Assembly: GCA_900073065.1 (NCBI GenBank)
Contig: FJOG01000002.1
Coordinates: 2,537,325-2,575,903, forward strand
Direction: 5' to 3'
DNA length: 38,579 nt
Source of the DNA: Phialocephala subalpina
Taxonomy: Eukaryota; Ascomycota; Leotiomycetes; Helotiales; Mollisiaceae
A program made the position numbers and the translations under genes. The notes under the pieces were generated by a model that was not told the DNA's origin, did not search any database, and was given only the letters and a program-made list of their open reading frames with translations. Below, piece by piece: positions 29,262-38,579 of this stretch. How positions within the stretch are numbered: position 1 is the stretch's first letter; each line of letters opens with the position of its first letter.

Positions 29262-29634
29262 GCCAGCGACCGTGTCAGGACATTGACAAATCATACGCTG
29301 GAGACAACGAATGCGAGAGCGCTATTGCGTGAACATCCCTTCATAAGACGCATGGAAATGGAACCTGGATTTTGAGGAGATCTCATCGCTTTCTGGGAAG
29401 CTCAATACACCTACTCTCTTGAACGTGGGAGGACGTATTTGGATGGAACGGACGGGACAGTTCGCATCAGCCTTCAGTCTTGGCCACCATTTCACGGGAT
29501 ACGTCAACTTGATTCATGGAGGTGCCTTCCCAACATCGCAAATCCTGAGGACGCAAGCCTTAGCGTTGAGGAGCTATTCACGAGCGGGGGAGATGAAGGC
29601 CGTGATATTGCCGCGGTCGGTGAACCTTCTTTGA
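29262..29634 (+). pseudogene. HotDog (PaaI-like) thioesterase relic
   Basis: One frame reads LREHPFIRRMEMEPGF before a stop. Another, from about 29347, reads EEISSLSGKLNTPTLLNVGG, then FSLGHHFTGYVNLIHGGAFPT before drifting into non-homologous sequence. The LG-x-G/H-x6-HGG-A arrangement is the core of PaaI-type HotDog thioesterases, which hydrolyse acyl-CoA thioesters. The N-terminal and HGG parts are in different frames and the C-terminal half of the fold is missing, so it cannot encode an intact enzyme unless splicing not visible here repairs it. Confidence 0.4.
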
Positions 29635-29732
29635 AGGGTGGAGCTGTTGGAGTAGAAACAGCCTTGGGGGCGTTCTAGGTTTCACACGAAAATAGGTTAT
29701 GGTAAGATTTTTCGTGGGACAGACCATTTGGC

Positions 29733-30477
29733 TCATTGTCTAACCCAGTCATATAGAAGTTGTGTATCACGCTGGTTTTCCGGCAGCAAGCTTTCTGCTA
29801 TGGAGTGAATGTTCCAGTCTCTGTAATCCTTCTTCCAATGAAACTTAACAATTGGCATGCGCCATTCTGGATGCCGACTCCGCTCAACCTCCATTTTTGC
29901 TACAGTGTGCCTTTTAACAATATCCATGAGCATCATTTCCTTTTCGCCGTCCTCCTGAGCCAGCTTTGAGATGCTGACCACAAGCGTGAATGTCTTAAGA
30001 CGAGGGAATGAGCGAAGAAGAGTTGGTCCTTCTTGTTGTGAGCCTAGCCACCAGTGCGGCTCCAATCCCCAGTCCATTTGGAGGGTTCGAAGGTGCTCGC
30101 GTAAGATATCGCCCGCGAAGTTGTGAACTGTGTTAAGGTAAATAAAAAATCACTAAGGCGAAAAGGGGGACAAACGAACATTGACGCCGAACATAGATTG
30201 TGTCTAGCTTAGGGCAAAAATAAAATGGCTGGACAGTCATGAATCTTTGATACACAAAGGCGTCAATGTTCGGGTTTGCAATTCTCACAAAGGCTGCTCG
30301 AGGCTCATGACATGACTGTAGAACGGCGGGGGTTTCGCAGACAAATTCCCACTGCAGCTTCGGATTGTTCCAGACTTGCTCAATGGTCCGCTCTAGAAGG
30401 GCCAAAGACCAGATCCGCAAGCGGAGTTCCTTTGGAAGCCGAGAAAAGGAAGGAAACAAGAAAAGAGAGGTCTCCAT
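29733..30477 (-). CDS. 2EXR-domain protein, 230 aa
   Basis: Exons 30477-30180 and 30127-29733 join in phase 1 across a 52-nt intron (gttcgt...aacacag). The start is the ATG of METSLFLFPSF; an upstream in-frame extension begins in an unusual Lys-rich leader. Residues 9-95 hold the 2EXR pattern: FPSFSRLPKELRLRIWSLAL, a conserved PAVLQSCHEPRAAFVR segment and FYFCPKLDTIYV. The second exon continues NFAGDILREHLRTLQMDWG...FPRLKTFTLVVS and a charged, Trp-containing end. 2EXR proteins are abundant in ascomycetes and resemble F-box-like starts, but their biochemical role is not established. Confidence 0.8.
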
Positions 30478-31109
30478 AGCGCAAAGAGTAGGATTTGGCT
30501 GGTAGCAAAAATGCGTATTCTTTTTTTTTTCCCCCATAGAAAAAAATTATCATATCATAAGCTGGCTACCTCTCAGTCGCCAGACTCGGAAGTCGGGGAT
30601 CGGTGAACTCCCTAGACCTGGTATTCATCAGCAAATATCGCTCTTTTTCCCCTACAAGCTCCAATCTTGCCACCCTTTGCGCCCTAAAGCTCATCTCGCA
30701 GGATGGGGGCCGGCGACCCTCCTCCGTGTTGCGACTCTTAGTCTGAGAGTTCAAAGAACATTAAATTAACCTTTCTCTTATCTGCCGCGCGTTCCGCAGA
30801 CGCGGTACAGCGCTTATTATTGGTGGGATTAATGAAGGTTGTGTGGGGCTTCGAACGGCTTGCAGAAATTCATGCACGCGTAACCAGACTGTCGGGATTG
30901 TTGGATTTTCATATGTTTTTATTGGATCTCATTCCCAGAAAGCAACAAGGAGATGAACTCAAGTGAGGAGACAAAGCCAATAACAGCGTAATATCCTTAA
31001 TATGACTATCCCGCGGCCGCACTGGGCAATCTCATCTGCAACACCCTTACCAACACAGGTGATACAAGATCCAGGAACCCTGCCAAGGGGCATTACCCTC
31101 CTTCGACTC
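30478..31109. other. Intergenic, nothing recognised
   Basis: About 630 bp. It includes a T10-C5 homopolymer run near 30521-30535 just upstream of the 2EXR gene. Short ORFs (30566-30754, 30959-31144) have no support. Confidence 0.5.
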
Positions 31110-31504
31110 TCATCTTGATTTCGCGGGCGGTTCGTCCTTGGCAAAAGTATTCTTATTGGTCTCGAGGAACTGTTTGTAGATCACTTCCATATCGATAGGA
31201 CGGGCTGTAACGGTATTGCTGTGCTTCAAGTCCGGGTGCTGAGCGGCATTGCGAAATGGGCAAGGGGTCTGTTTTGCTATCAGCCAGTGAAGCCACTGAA
31301 TCAAACCGCACTTACCCCTCTTTCACAGAGATCACAGCGATCCAAGGATTTGCTCCCATCACGAGCGACATTTTGGAATGGCCGAGCTTGTGCAGCCTGT
31401 GGATCGATAGGAGTATTAGCAGGCGTTGATTGTGATTCGCTCAATGGCAGAGCTGGAAAAGAAAGACTTGGAGGATGAGTTGGGTAGTCGCTGAATGACG
31501 GCAT
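31110..31504 (-). CDS. MPSFS-family small protein (copy B), 115 aa
   Basis: Exons 31504-31316 and 31268-31110 join in phase 0 across a 47-nt intron (gtaagt...aacag). The protein begins MPSFSDYPTHPPSLSFPALP, is Pro/Ser/Gln-rich to residue 50, then has DRCDLCERG-TPCPF (Cys57, Cys60, Cys66), which could bind a metal, and ends RPIDMEVIYKQFLETNKN plus a short basic tail. It is the paralogue of 26251-26763, sharing the first five residues, an LS[ED]SQS motif, intron position and the PID...QFLET motif. Codon phase across the intron supports the model. Function unknown. Confidence 0.6.
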
Positions 31505-31870
31505 TGTGGAGTTGGGATAGCTGGAACAAGATTGGCGCGAGATACAAGAGTTGCGAGGCCACTTCACGAAGGTATGCGAATGCTTATAGCTTGCAGAGTG
31601 CTGGCCCACGTACGAGAAGCGGAGATAATTTCCGATGATTGAACTTTCGCTGCAGCTAATCTATAATAACTTGCTGCAGTCAGCATGTTCGGCAATCGAT
31701 GGAACGCATTGCTGGTGCATGATTGGGATGTAATCCTGGCTCCTGCGTGTCCCGTGAATGAAAATGGATGCATGCAACATGCAGGAGGCAGGTTCACACG
31801 CATTCGCCACTTGACAAGCAGTCACAGATGAGGGGTAAAATTCCATTATTCCTGAAAATGGAGATCCATA
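31505..31870. promoter_or_regulatory. Upstream region of the MPSFS copy B gene
   Basis: About 366 bp between the start of 31110-31504 and the repeat remnants downstream of 31965-32690. It must hold the promoter of the first gene. Short ORFs on the minus strand have no support. Confidence 0.35.
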
Positions 31871-32146
31871 TTTTCAACCATTAGGGCAAAAGCCAACAAA
31901 ATGAAGTACATCCACCTCTGCATCAGAAGTATCCTCTCCAAGAAATGAAGTATCATCCGGATTTTTAACAGCCAAGATAGTGAAGTGCACTAGCCAGCTC
32001 GTCAGAAATATCCTCTCCAAGAAAATGATGTCCGTCCATATTTTCAACTACCACGTCGGAAATATCCTCTCCAAGAAAATGATGTCCGTCCGTATTTTCA
32101 ACTACCGCGTCAGAAGTATCCTCTTGAAGTCCGTCCATATTTTCAT
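31871..32146. repeat. 54-bp tandem repeats with a degenerate tail
   Basis: Two full 54-bp units (32001-32054, 32055-32108), a partial one (32109-32146) and a diverged unit at 31921-32000. They encode VVENMDGHHFLGEDISD-type repeats of the gene at 31965-32690 and continue past its stop codon in a shifted frame. Confidence 0.85.
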
Positions 32147-32690
32147 CTTTGGGAGGATATAGGCACAGGACGACCTGTGGATAGCGAGACGAAACACCAT
32201 GATCCCACGCATATTTGACCTTCTGCGCAGACCACTGCTCGACACTTCCCCAATTCCTCATGGCTTGTGATATGCGGCCCCAGGTGCCAGCATAGTCAGC
32301 TTCACTGAGCTGGTAGATGTTGTCGAACTCCCACGCCTTGTTAAACAGACGAGTAATTTCGTCTGCTTTATCAGCGATTGCTGCCATCCCCATGGCGTGT
32401 ACCTGTCACGATAACAAGAATTAGCGCCACTGCCAATCCTCAATCAAATTCATACTAACCTCCACGGAAGCCCTATCATACGTTGTTCTCCAACCGCCTA
32501 CCGTCTTTGTAGTTCCAAGATCCGCGAACTTTTTCTCAATTTCACCCCATTTCATTCCTTCTTCTCTCAAAGTTAGGACCGCAATTCTCTCATGCCATCT
32601 CGTTTTCCACAGAATGAATGCAAGCGAGTCAGGTTCGCCAGGGGGAAGACCAGACCCCACTCCATTGTTTGTCTGGGCATTTTGTGCCAT
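31965..32690 (-). CDS. SANT/Myb-like protein with 54-bp repeat tail (family copy B), 222 aa
   Basis: Exons 32690-32460 and 32402-31965 join in phase 0 across a 57-nt intron (gttagt...gtgacag). Exon 1 encodes LWKTRWHERIAVLTLREEGM, then KWGEIEKKFADLGTTKTVGGW. Exon 2 starts VHAMGMAAIADKADEITRLF, then AWEFDN...YAGTWGRISQAMRNWGS...WSAQKVKYAWDHGVSSRYPQ, a Trp-spaced SANT/Myb-like region. The tail has two 18-residue repeats (VVEN-[TM]-DGHHFLGEDIS). The reading frame then ends LASALHYLGC, but a one-frame shift continues the repeat theme (KNPDDTSFLGEDTSD) for about 30 residues, so the tail was probably shortened by an indel. Architecture matches 24862-25873 throughout, with different repeat sequence and length. 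Confidence 0.7.
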
Positions 32691-33170
32691 AGTATCGTAG
32701 TCAGAGTGTATGTATTCTTGAGATATGAAGGAGTGGAGTAAGAAGAGGTTTATGGTTTATATTAGTGAGATCCGCTTTGCTACTCCATGAGAGGCTTCTC
32801 TTGTATGCATGTGCAACTACGACGGATTAGGGCTGAACGAAGACCTATCAACTCTAGATACCACCAACTCCGAATATCGTCTCTCCGAATATCCAATCAC
32901 GCCTCGGTTAATAGTTGGAAGGCAGTTATTGGTTAGACGCACAAGTCTTACCAACTACTAAAATGGAACCAGTTACTGGGGGGAGGGCGGTGAAGACCAT
33001 TTTAGAATTGGGGCCACACTTCAAGCGATACCCGTCAAACTAGAATCCCCTCCCCCCTTCAAAGGCCTGCTCAAAATGGATTGAGTCATTAAGACGCTTG
33101 ATTTATAATTTGGAGGCGATACTTCTTTGATCATTAGCTTATCCTCTAAAATAGCAGAGACCTATTTAGG
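32691..33170. other. Intergenic, nothing recognised
   Basis: About 480 bp upstream of the SANT-like copy B gene, containing its promoter by position. A purine/pyrimidine-skewed stretch lies near 32980-33060. No ORF support. Confidence 0.45.
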
Positions 33171-33398
33171 AGCAATGACTGGGTATGTTCACCGATTGAC
33201 TTCGGTTGGGAGCAGTGACTAGGTATGTTCACCGATTGACTTCGGCTGGGAGCAGTGACTAGGTATACTCATCGATTGAGCAGTGACTGGGTATATTCAC
33301 CGATTGACTTCGACTGGGAGCAGTGACTGGGTATGTTCACCGATTGACTTCGACTGGGAGCAGTGACTAGGTATAATCACCGACTGATTACGACTGGG
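33171..33398. repeat. 40-bp minisatellite, six copies
   Basis: Six units beginning agcagtgactgggtatgttc, five of 40 bp and the third shortened to 28 bp. Differences are mainly transitions. It ends about 290 bp before the start of the DUF3455 gene. Confidence 0.95.
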
Positions 33399-33686
33399 GA
33401 TGATTGGAGGATCCACAATTTAGCGTGGAAAGGTCAAATCACGCAAGCTAGGATATTGGTTATATTCGAGTGGACCCGATACAGTACAAAGAGTTTGAAA
33501 CTATACATCCCTTCTTCACCGTACCTTAACTTGTTCATCCCTTAAAAGGATTTGCAATGCGCATTGCCTATCCTCCGGCGTTCTTGGGAAATCAGTGAAC
33601 CGCTCTCCAATTATAACTTCATTTATCTCAGATTCGCTCTGATCACCAGAATTAATTCTCAAGTTCCTCCAAAATCACATCTGACA

Positions 33687-34427
33687 ATGCGTTTCATTCG
33701 CACTCTCTTAATGAGCCTCGGTTTCAACACAACTAACCTCCGTCTCTCTTCTGCGAAGGTCCTCCAAGCAGATTTTGCAAGAAACTGCTTCCCTGAACCT
33801 GTCACTACACTCATCGGCACGACACCCACACTACCCATAAGCGGAGGTCAGTATTCCATCTCCCCACAAGCCTCTATCTAGGCTAATGGGCGTTGTCTTC
33901 AAGATGCCACAGAACTCCCCGCCACCAATCTTGCTCTTCAATACGTTGCGATAGGTCGAGGCACACAGAACTACACCTGCAAAGCCTCGAACTCGGATCC
34001 CGTGCAACTCGGTGCCGCGGCCACTCTCTTCGATGCCACGACGCTTGCCTACGACGATACAGCCCTTTTGCACTCTATACCTCCTATCATCGTCTACTTG
34101 CCGCTACCGCCTCTCGTTTTTCCAATGGTTCTTGGCAATCATTACTTTGATCAGGCCGGAACGCCTGTTTTCAACTTGTCCTCGGTGGACAGAATATTGT
34201 ATGGCATGAAGGCAGCCGACATAGCAGCCCCAAGCGCGGCAAGCAAAGGACCTGCTGGTACGGGAGCGATTGACTGGTTGCAGTTATCGCCCAAGCCCGA
34301 AGACAAGAGTGTAGGGTTGTCACTTGTATATCGTGTTGTTACGGCTGGTGGCGCGGCACCGAATATTTGCACAGTCGAGGGTGTTGTGATAGTGCAGTAT
34401 GCTGCAGAGTATTGGTTTTATGCTTGA
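33687..34427 (+). CDS. DUF3455-family protein, 227 aa
   Basis: Exons 33687-33846 and 33904-34427 join in phase 1 across a 57-nt intron (gtcagt, branch gctaat, acceptor ttcaag); without splicing a TAG interrupts the frame. The second exon carries the family hallmarks LQYVAIGRGTQNYTC, the AATLFDATTL stretch, DRILYGMKAADIAAPS and a GAIDWLQLSPKP...VYRVVTAGGAAPNIC block ending YAAEYWFYA. Related proteins are secreted and widespread in fungi; their activity is not established. The N-terminus (MRFIRTLLMSLGFNTT) is only a weak signal peptide, so the true first exon may differ. Confidence 0.8.
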
Positions 34428-35278
34428 GCGCATCAGCTTCTCACTTATACATTAGGATCAAGGAATAGGGATTCTTCATTTTTGGATTTTCGCTGGTTGT
34501 AGGAATGTTTCCTCTTCGTTGTTCGGAATTCAATGCCTAATACTATTTTCTTATCAATACTATTTACCTGCAGTCCCATCATTCTCAGACATTCCAAGTA
34601 GAGTTAGTGACCGACCCGTTAGCATCTGTATTACCCTGCGGATTTGGGGACAGGTCTCGCTGAGAACTCCGGAGCTTCTGCGGGCTTTATTGCTCGACGT
34701 GCTCCGCAACACCATACAATCTGTTCACACCTGATATATAGATAGAGCTAGCCAACCCAGAGTCTCTAGAAGATCATTGTCGTTCTCTAAGGCTGCACTG
34801 TGTGACACAACTTACAATAGTCAAAGGTGGGACCTAGCTCACAATGTCGGAATAGCTTTCGTGCCACTTCTTGTCTCTAACATTTCATCGACGCAGCCAA
34901 AAAAGGAGCATCTACTATGGGAAAGCAGGTTCGAGTCAAATTTGGACCTGTAATCGCAACATTTGATGACCCCTCTAATTTTGAAATATACTGCAACCGT
35001 TAAATTTACAGCCACCGAGCGATTCCTCACAATGCAAGGCGCAGGGTTTTCTCGAACAAGACCTTGTTGGTTTGTACTATTTTCATCGCCTTGCTATTCT
35101 TAGCTCCCACCCCCCTGGATGCAATGGCAGGGGTGTTTATTAGCTTGATCGAAGATTTCAATCTATTTTATTGTATGATAATGACCTACTAAGTGCGATA
35201 AATGCATCAAATCCAACTGAACAAACCCTTCAATTGAAAAGCGTCATTCGAATTGCACTTTCTATACTGTCACTTGCA
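34428..35278. other. Long intergenic region upstream of the WOPR gene
   Basis: About 850 bp with no supported ORF, tRNA or repeat. A GGTTCGAGTC string at 34929 looks like a tRNA B box but has no A box or acceptor stem. It probably includes a long promoter or leader for the WOPR gene. Confidence 0.45.
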
Positions 35279-38251
35279 ATGGCTAGCAACTCACTTTCTC
35301 CAACGTATTATGGACATATCGCCACCATACATGACGCCCTTCTAGTCTTTGAAGCTTGCTTTAACGGCGCATTAGAGCTTATTTCTCGTCGCCCCCTTCG
35401 TAAAGAACGAGGCAGCCTCATCAGGAGCGGAAATGTCTTTGCTTATAGCGAGACAACTGGCATCATACGGTGGACTGACGGCCTTCCTTGGAGTTCCAGT
35501 CGTTCCTTTGAAGGCTTCTTTGTTTACTATCAACTCCAAGAGCTTCTTCCGTCTTTAAACGAGGGGTCCGCTAAACACAGCAACCAGACCTTGGGATTAT
35601 CCAACAACACTGCACAGCCATTCAATGCTTTTCATGGTTTCAAAGAAGGAGGACTCACAAAAAAGACGATGAGCATAACAGTAGGAGACATCTGTTACCA
35701 CCTAGTATCATACTACACCGTTGGCGATGTTGCAAAAAGCATTCTCGGCACGCCTTCCAACGATCCTCGTTTCGAAAACACCTCTCCACGCTCGGATCTC
35801 ACCCGAAACTTTGCCCCGCTCAGTAACAGAGCCGACCCGTGGATTGAAGTACCCGGTCGTTGCAACTACGACACCAGCTCCTCATGTAAGACCAGCTTCC
35901 AACCTTGTCAAACTCGACCTCCATTACGAGGGTCGTATCTCTCATCCAATTCCCACCAAGATCTTGAGATCCGTGGTTTGAAGACACGCAACGGTGGTCC
36001 TGATATGGAGTCAGCCCTGCTAGCTGCACAGGCTAAAACAGGTGGTGCACAAAAGGTCAGCATCTTATGTCGTTACCAGTGGATCTGATTCTAAGACGGT
36101 GATAACAGAGAACCCGAAACTCCTGCCAAAATGAGGCAATCACGAAGAAAGTCCGCAGAGAGCGACTGGATGCTCCAGAGGACAATACTAGGGGTAGACA
36201 AATACAAATGCGTCGGCAAGACCCTGCTGAAAGCTCGAGCTCCCAAGCTGCTATTGACGACGGGTCTTGTTCATCTTCCATTGCCGATTCCAATGCTGCA
36301 GACTGTATTGTCGTAGGTTCGTCCACCCTCAAACTTTTTGAACATCCTCCATGACTCTTCTGACATAACAATAGGCAGAGGTGAGATATCCTCAATGGAA
36401 TTTCGCAGGGACGCCGGGTCGGATCCTTCGCACATCGACCAGCTGTCTCTGGGGGAGCCTCCAACCGTCCCGGAGCAGGACTGCCGTCCAACTCCACCGC
36501 ATACCGAAACACCTCCGGGGTCCCCACAGATTGAGCATCCTATTCCGACAACCAGGGAAAGCCTGAAGGGCTTCTCAGGTAATCAAGGGACAGATTGCAA
36601 AGCCCATGAGGCGTTGTCGATCTTTGAGACTGATCCAGAATGTGGAGGATATCAAAAGGATGTACCAATATCGAGAAAGAAAGTCTCAACGAAGGCGACA
36701 GAGCCTTCATCATCGCAGTCGAGTATCATTTCCTATCCAGACCTCTTTATGAGCACCTACCATTCGCCGGGACTGCTTCAAGGCGACAACATCTCAGGTG
36801 CAGCATCGTCTACATTCAAGCGATTATCTATTACAGATTTGCTGAATAAGTCGACCAGCTCTGCCGGGCATATGCATCCACAGCAGTCTACTACACCGGA
36901 TACTACGTCCGGTAGTCCGCCAAGCAAAGATACAAGCCTAGGGAACATGCAGGATGATGTATCGTCGGGCGGTCAATCGGACACCAAGAGCTTGATGTCC
37001 TCCGGGGGAAAACCCTCGAACATCACGCCACTCCCAGGAAACTCTGCATCTCATGACGGCGCCAGCAGAGCTTCTAAACCAGCTTTGGCTTGTGGTTCTA
37101 ATGTCAAGTCGGTTTCTGGATTAAAGAGTGATAAAATGCGACTGGAAGGGGAAATTGTTGCTCGGGAACTTGCTGAGAAGGGGAAAATCCTCATACACCA
37201 AAGCAACACACCTGATTCATGGATCGCGCTATCCATTGATCCTCTTTTGTCGCAAACCCCGCTCGACTTCTTTCATTTGTACTCGCAGGTTGCGAGAGCT
37301 GGCGAGGTTTCAATTCTCTCATTCGATCTACCAGATGTAACTTGGCAAGAGTGTCAGACCATGAGAGTCTATCGAGGAGATCTCGACGCCTTTAACACTC
37401 TGAGGCGGACCGTCTGGCACTACTTTTGCATGTCCTTAATCAGGTGCCCAGGGTTGGCGATCTTTAGGGTGATGGTTACCACCCCTGCTCGGCATGTGGC
37501 AGACAATACAGTGGCTCTTTTGGAACATCTGAGTAACGAGACTGAATGCGGCAGGGCGTCGGAGCCTCTGACGAGGCTCGGACGCCAGAAACCGGCGGCT
37601 ACAAACACTAGGGAGTTAGTCCACCGACTATCATCTCAGGCGTCTATCTCCATTCCCCAATCATCTTGCCACGAAAGGGCCATCGACGGAGAACACCAAC
37701 TGACTCGGAGTAAGGACGCCGATCCACCCACGCAGAAGAAGCATCTGACCGCAGAGCTTCTAAGAGCACGTACTAGTGGTTGGAACCTACCGCGCAAAGC
37801 GTCGCTCGATGAACTGCTCGCTTCGCAGTTCGTAATAGCACCGCGGTCTCACCATCCACCGGCGGTTCTGGCATGTACGGCTGGACAAGACAAATCCGTC
37901 AACGAGGCATCTCCAGCTGTACAGATCGCGGTCCGCATCCAAGAGAATGAGTATGGCCAGTTCAGCCGTCATTACGACCAGAAGGTTCTGCTCTCGGGGA
38001 TAACAGTCGCAGATTTCTTCGCCTGGTTCGCCCGCTGCGCTGGTTATGACCCCTTAGGACCGGCGAAACTAAAGTTTACCTTAAAGGATGCACTGCCACC
38101 GGTACACGGTAGGGTTAGCAAGGGGGACGTGGAGCAATTCGAACACATAAAACGGGACATCAAACCATATTTAGAGCGGGCCAAGGTCCTCATGCCGGAG
38201 TTGATTGAGTTTGTTATTCTGGTCACGGTGCCTGGGTGGGCCGTCGAGTGA
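35279..38251 (+). CDS. WOPR-domain (Gti1/Pac2-type) regulator with long C-terminal extension, 953 aa
   Basis: Exons 35279-36055, 36109-36316 and 36375-38251 join in frame across introns of 53 nt (gtcagc...aacag) and 58 nt (gttcgt...aatag), giving exactly 954 codons. The WOPR domain is in two parts: residues 9-86 (GHIATIHDALLVFEACFNGA...RSGNVFAYSETTGIIRWTDG) and 125-162 (GLTKKTMSITVGDICYHLVS and a PSNDPRF end). This fold binds DNA and controls morphology and virulence in Wor1, Ryp1, Pac2 and Gti1. The long middle is Ser/Pro-rich and disordered. A folded part lies near 600-690 (IDPLLSQTPLDFFHLYSQVA), and residues 844-953 form another (VRIQENEYGQF...VADFFAWFARCAGYDP...LIEFVILVTVPGW). The C-terminal domain is unusual for this class, so a model of two adjacent genes remains possible. 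Confidence 0.7.
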
Positions 38252-38579
38252 TGAGTCGCCGACATTTCATCACGGATCGTAAGGTTGGATATTTCTCATT
38301 TGGTTGGGAGTTAAAAGGAATTATACCAATGTTTGACATGTAGACTACCGTGTATCCCAATCGCCGTTGAGTTCTTGCTTGATTTCTCCAGTACTTGACC
38401 GTGATATTCTTGCCACGGTTTCCAGATCGTGGCTCTTTGGTCATCCTCGCAGTCCATTCCATAACTATTCTCCTCCGAATTTGTGGATACCGTTCATGAT
38501 TCCTTTGGCCACATCATAGGATCACAAGGTCACCGTTTCTCTCCGCGCCTTCGCTAGCCATCGTCATTTACCTCCAACT
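38252..38579. other. Downstream flank, nothing recognised
   Basis: About 330 bp to the end of the window with only unsupported short ORFs. Confidence 0.5.

Noticed and set aside
34839..34960. GGTTCGAGTC string resembling a tRNA B box
   Set aside because: No A box at the right distance and no acceptor or anticodon stems could be drawn.
1..38579. CRISPR array or bacterial operon structure
   Set aside because: The tandem arrays have no spacer structure and are minisatellites or coding repeats. Genes carry spliceosomal introns, so the source is eukaryotic.

Overview
The window looks like accessory sequence from a filamentous ascomycete (Pezizomycotina). The evidence is the short introns (mostly 39-63 nt, GTRAGT-type donors, CTRAY-type branch sites), starts in A-rich contexts, and families typical of that group: a WOPR (Gti1/Pac2) regulator, a 2EXR protein, a DUF3455 protein, a TDT/Mae1-Ssu1 transporter, a ferric-reductase relic, an Est1-type relic and a SesA-NACHT-WD40 NOD-like receptor. 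A Leotiomycete would fit, but that is a guess. All exon joins below were worked out by hand from splice sites and reading-frame phase. There are two assembly gaps, at 10240-10259 and 23398-23768.

Layout. 1-5212: the edge of a mobile-element terminus, a small ORF, a Ser/Thr-rich secreted or wall protein, a coiled-coil K/E-rich protein, and a ferric reductase broken by an exact 250-bp tandem duplication. 5448-9623: a two-exon gene fusing a sirtuin to a Ulp1-type SUMO protease, then a small membrane protein. 10078-13550: a gap-interrupted ORF, a three-exon CxxC protein, an acidic/RGG/AT-hook protein, a Ty3/gypsy reverse-transcriptase relic, two short repeat arrays and a CMD-like gene. 14092-22066: an 8-Cys small secreted protein, then a 6.4-kb interval (14586-20994) bounded by about 78-bp inverted repeats, each next to a TA dinucleotide and beginning CAGT like Tc1/mariner (impala/mimp) ends. 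It holds a 155-bp MITE candidate and a complete 1377-aa SesA-NACHT-WD40 receptor with 12 near-identical WD repeats. A frameshifted Est1-type relic follows. 22617-24861: decayed or unassigned sequence around the large gap.

24862-32690 holds two copies of an apparently unnamed pair of gene families. One is a two-exon gene with a WxxKWHE/REE-type helical exon followed by a SANT/Myb-like exon and a fast-changing C-terminal repeat array (24862-25873 and 31965-32690, both minus). The other is a small two-exon gene beginning MPSFS and ending in a PID-x3-IY-[KR]-QFLET motif (26251-26763 plus, 31110-31504 minus). Between the copies lie a TDT transporter, a HotDog thioesterase relic and a 2EXR gene. 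33687-38251: a DUF3455 protein and a long WOPR-domain regulator that appears to carry an extra C-terminal domain.

The features most worth follow-up are the SIR2-Ulp1 fusion with a candidate SUMO-interacting motif, the duplicated SANT-like/MPSFS gene pair, and the TIR-bounded interval carrying the NLR next to a candidate effector.
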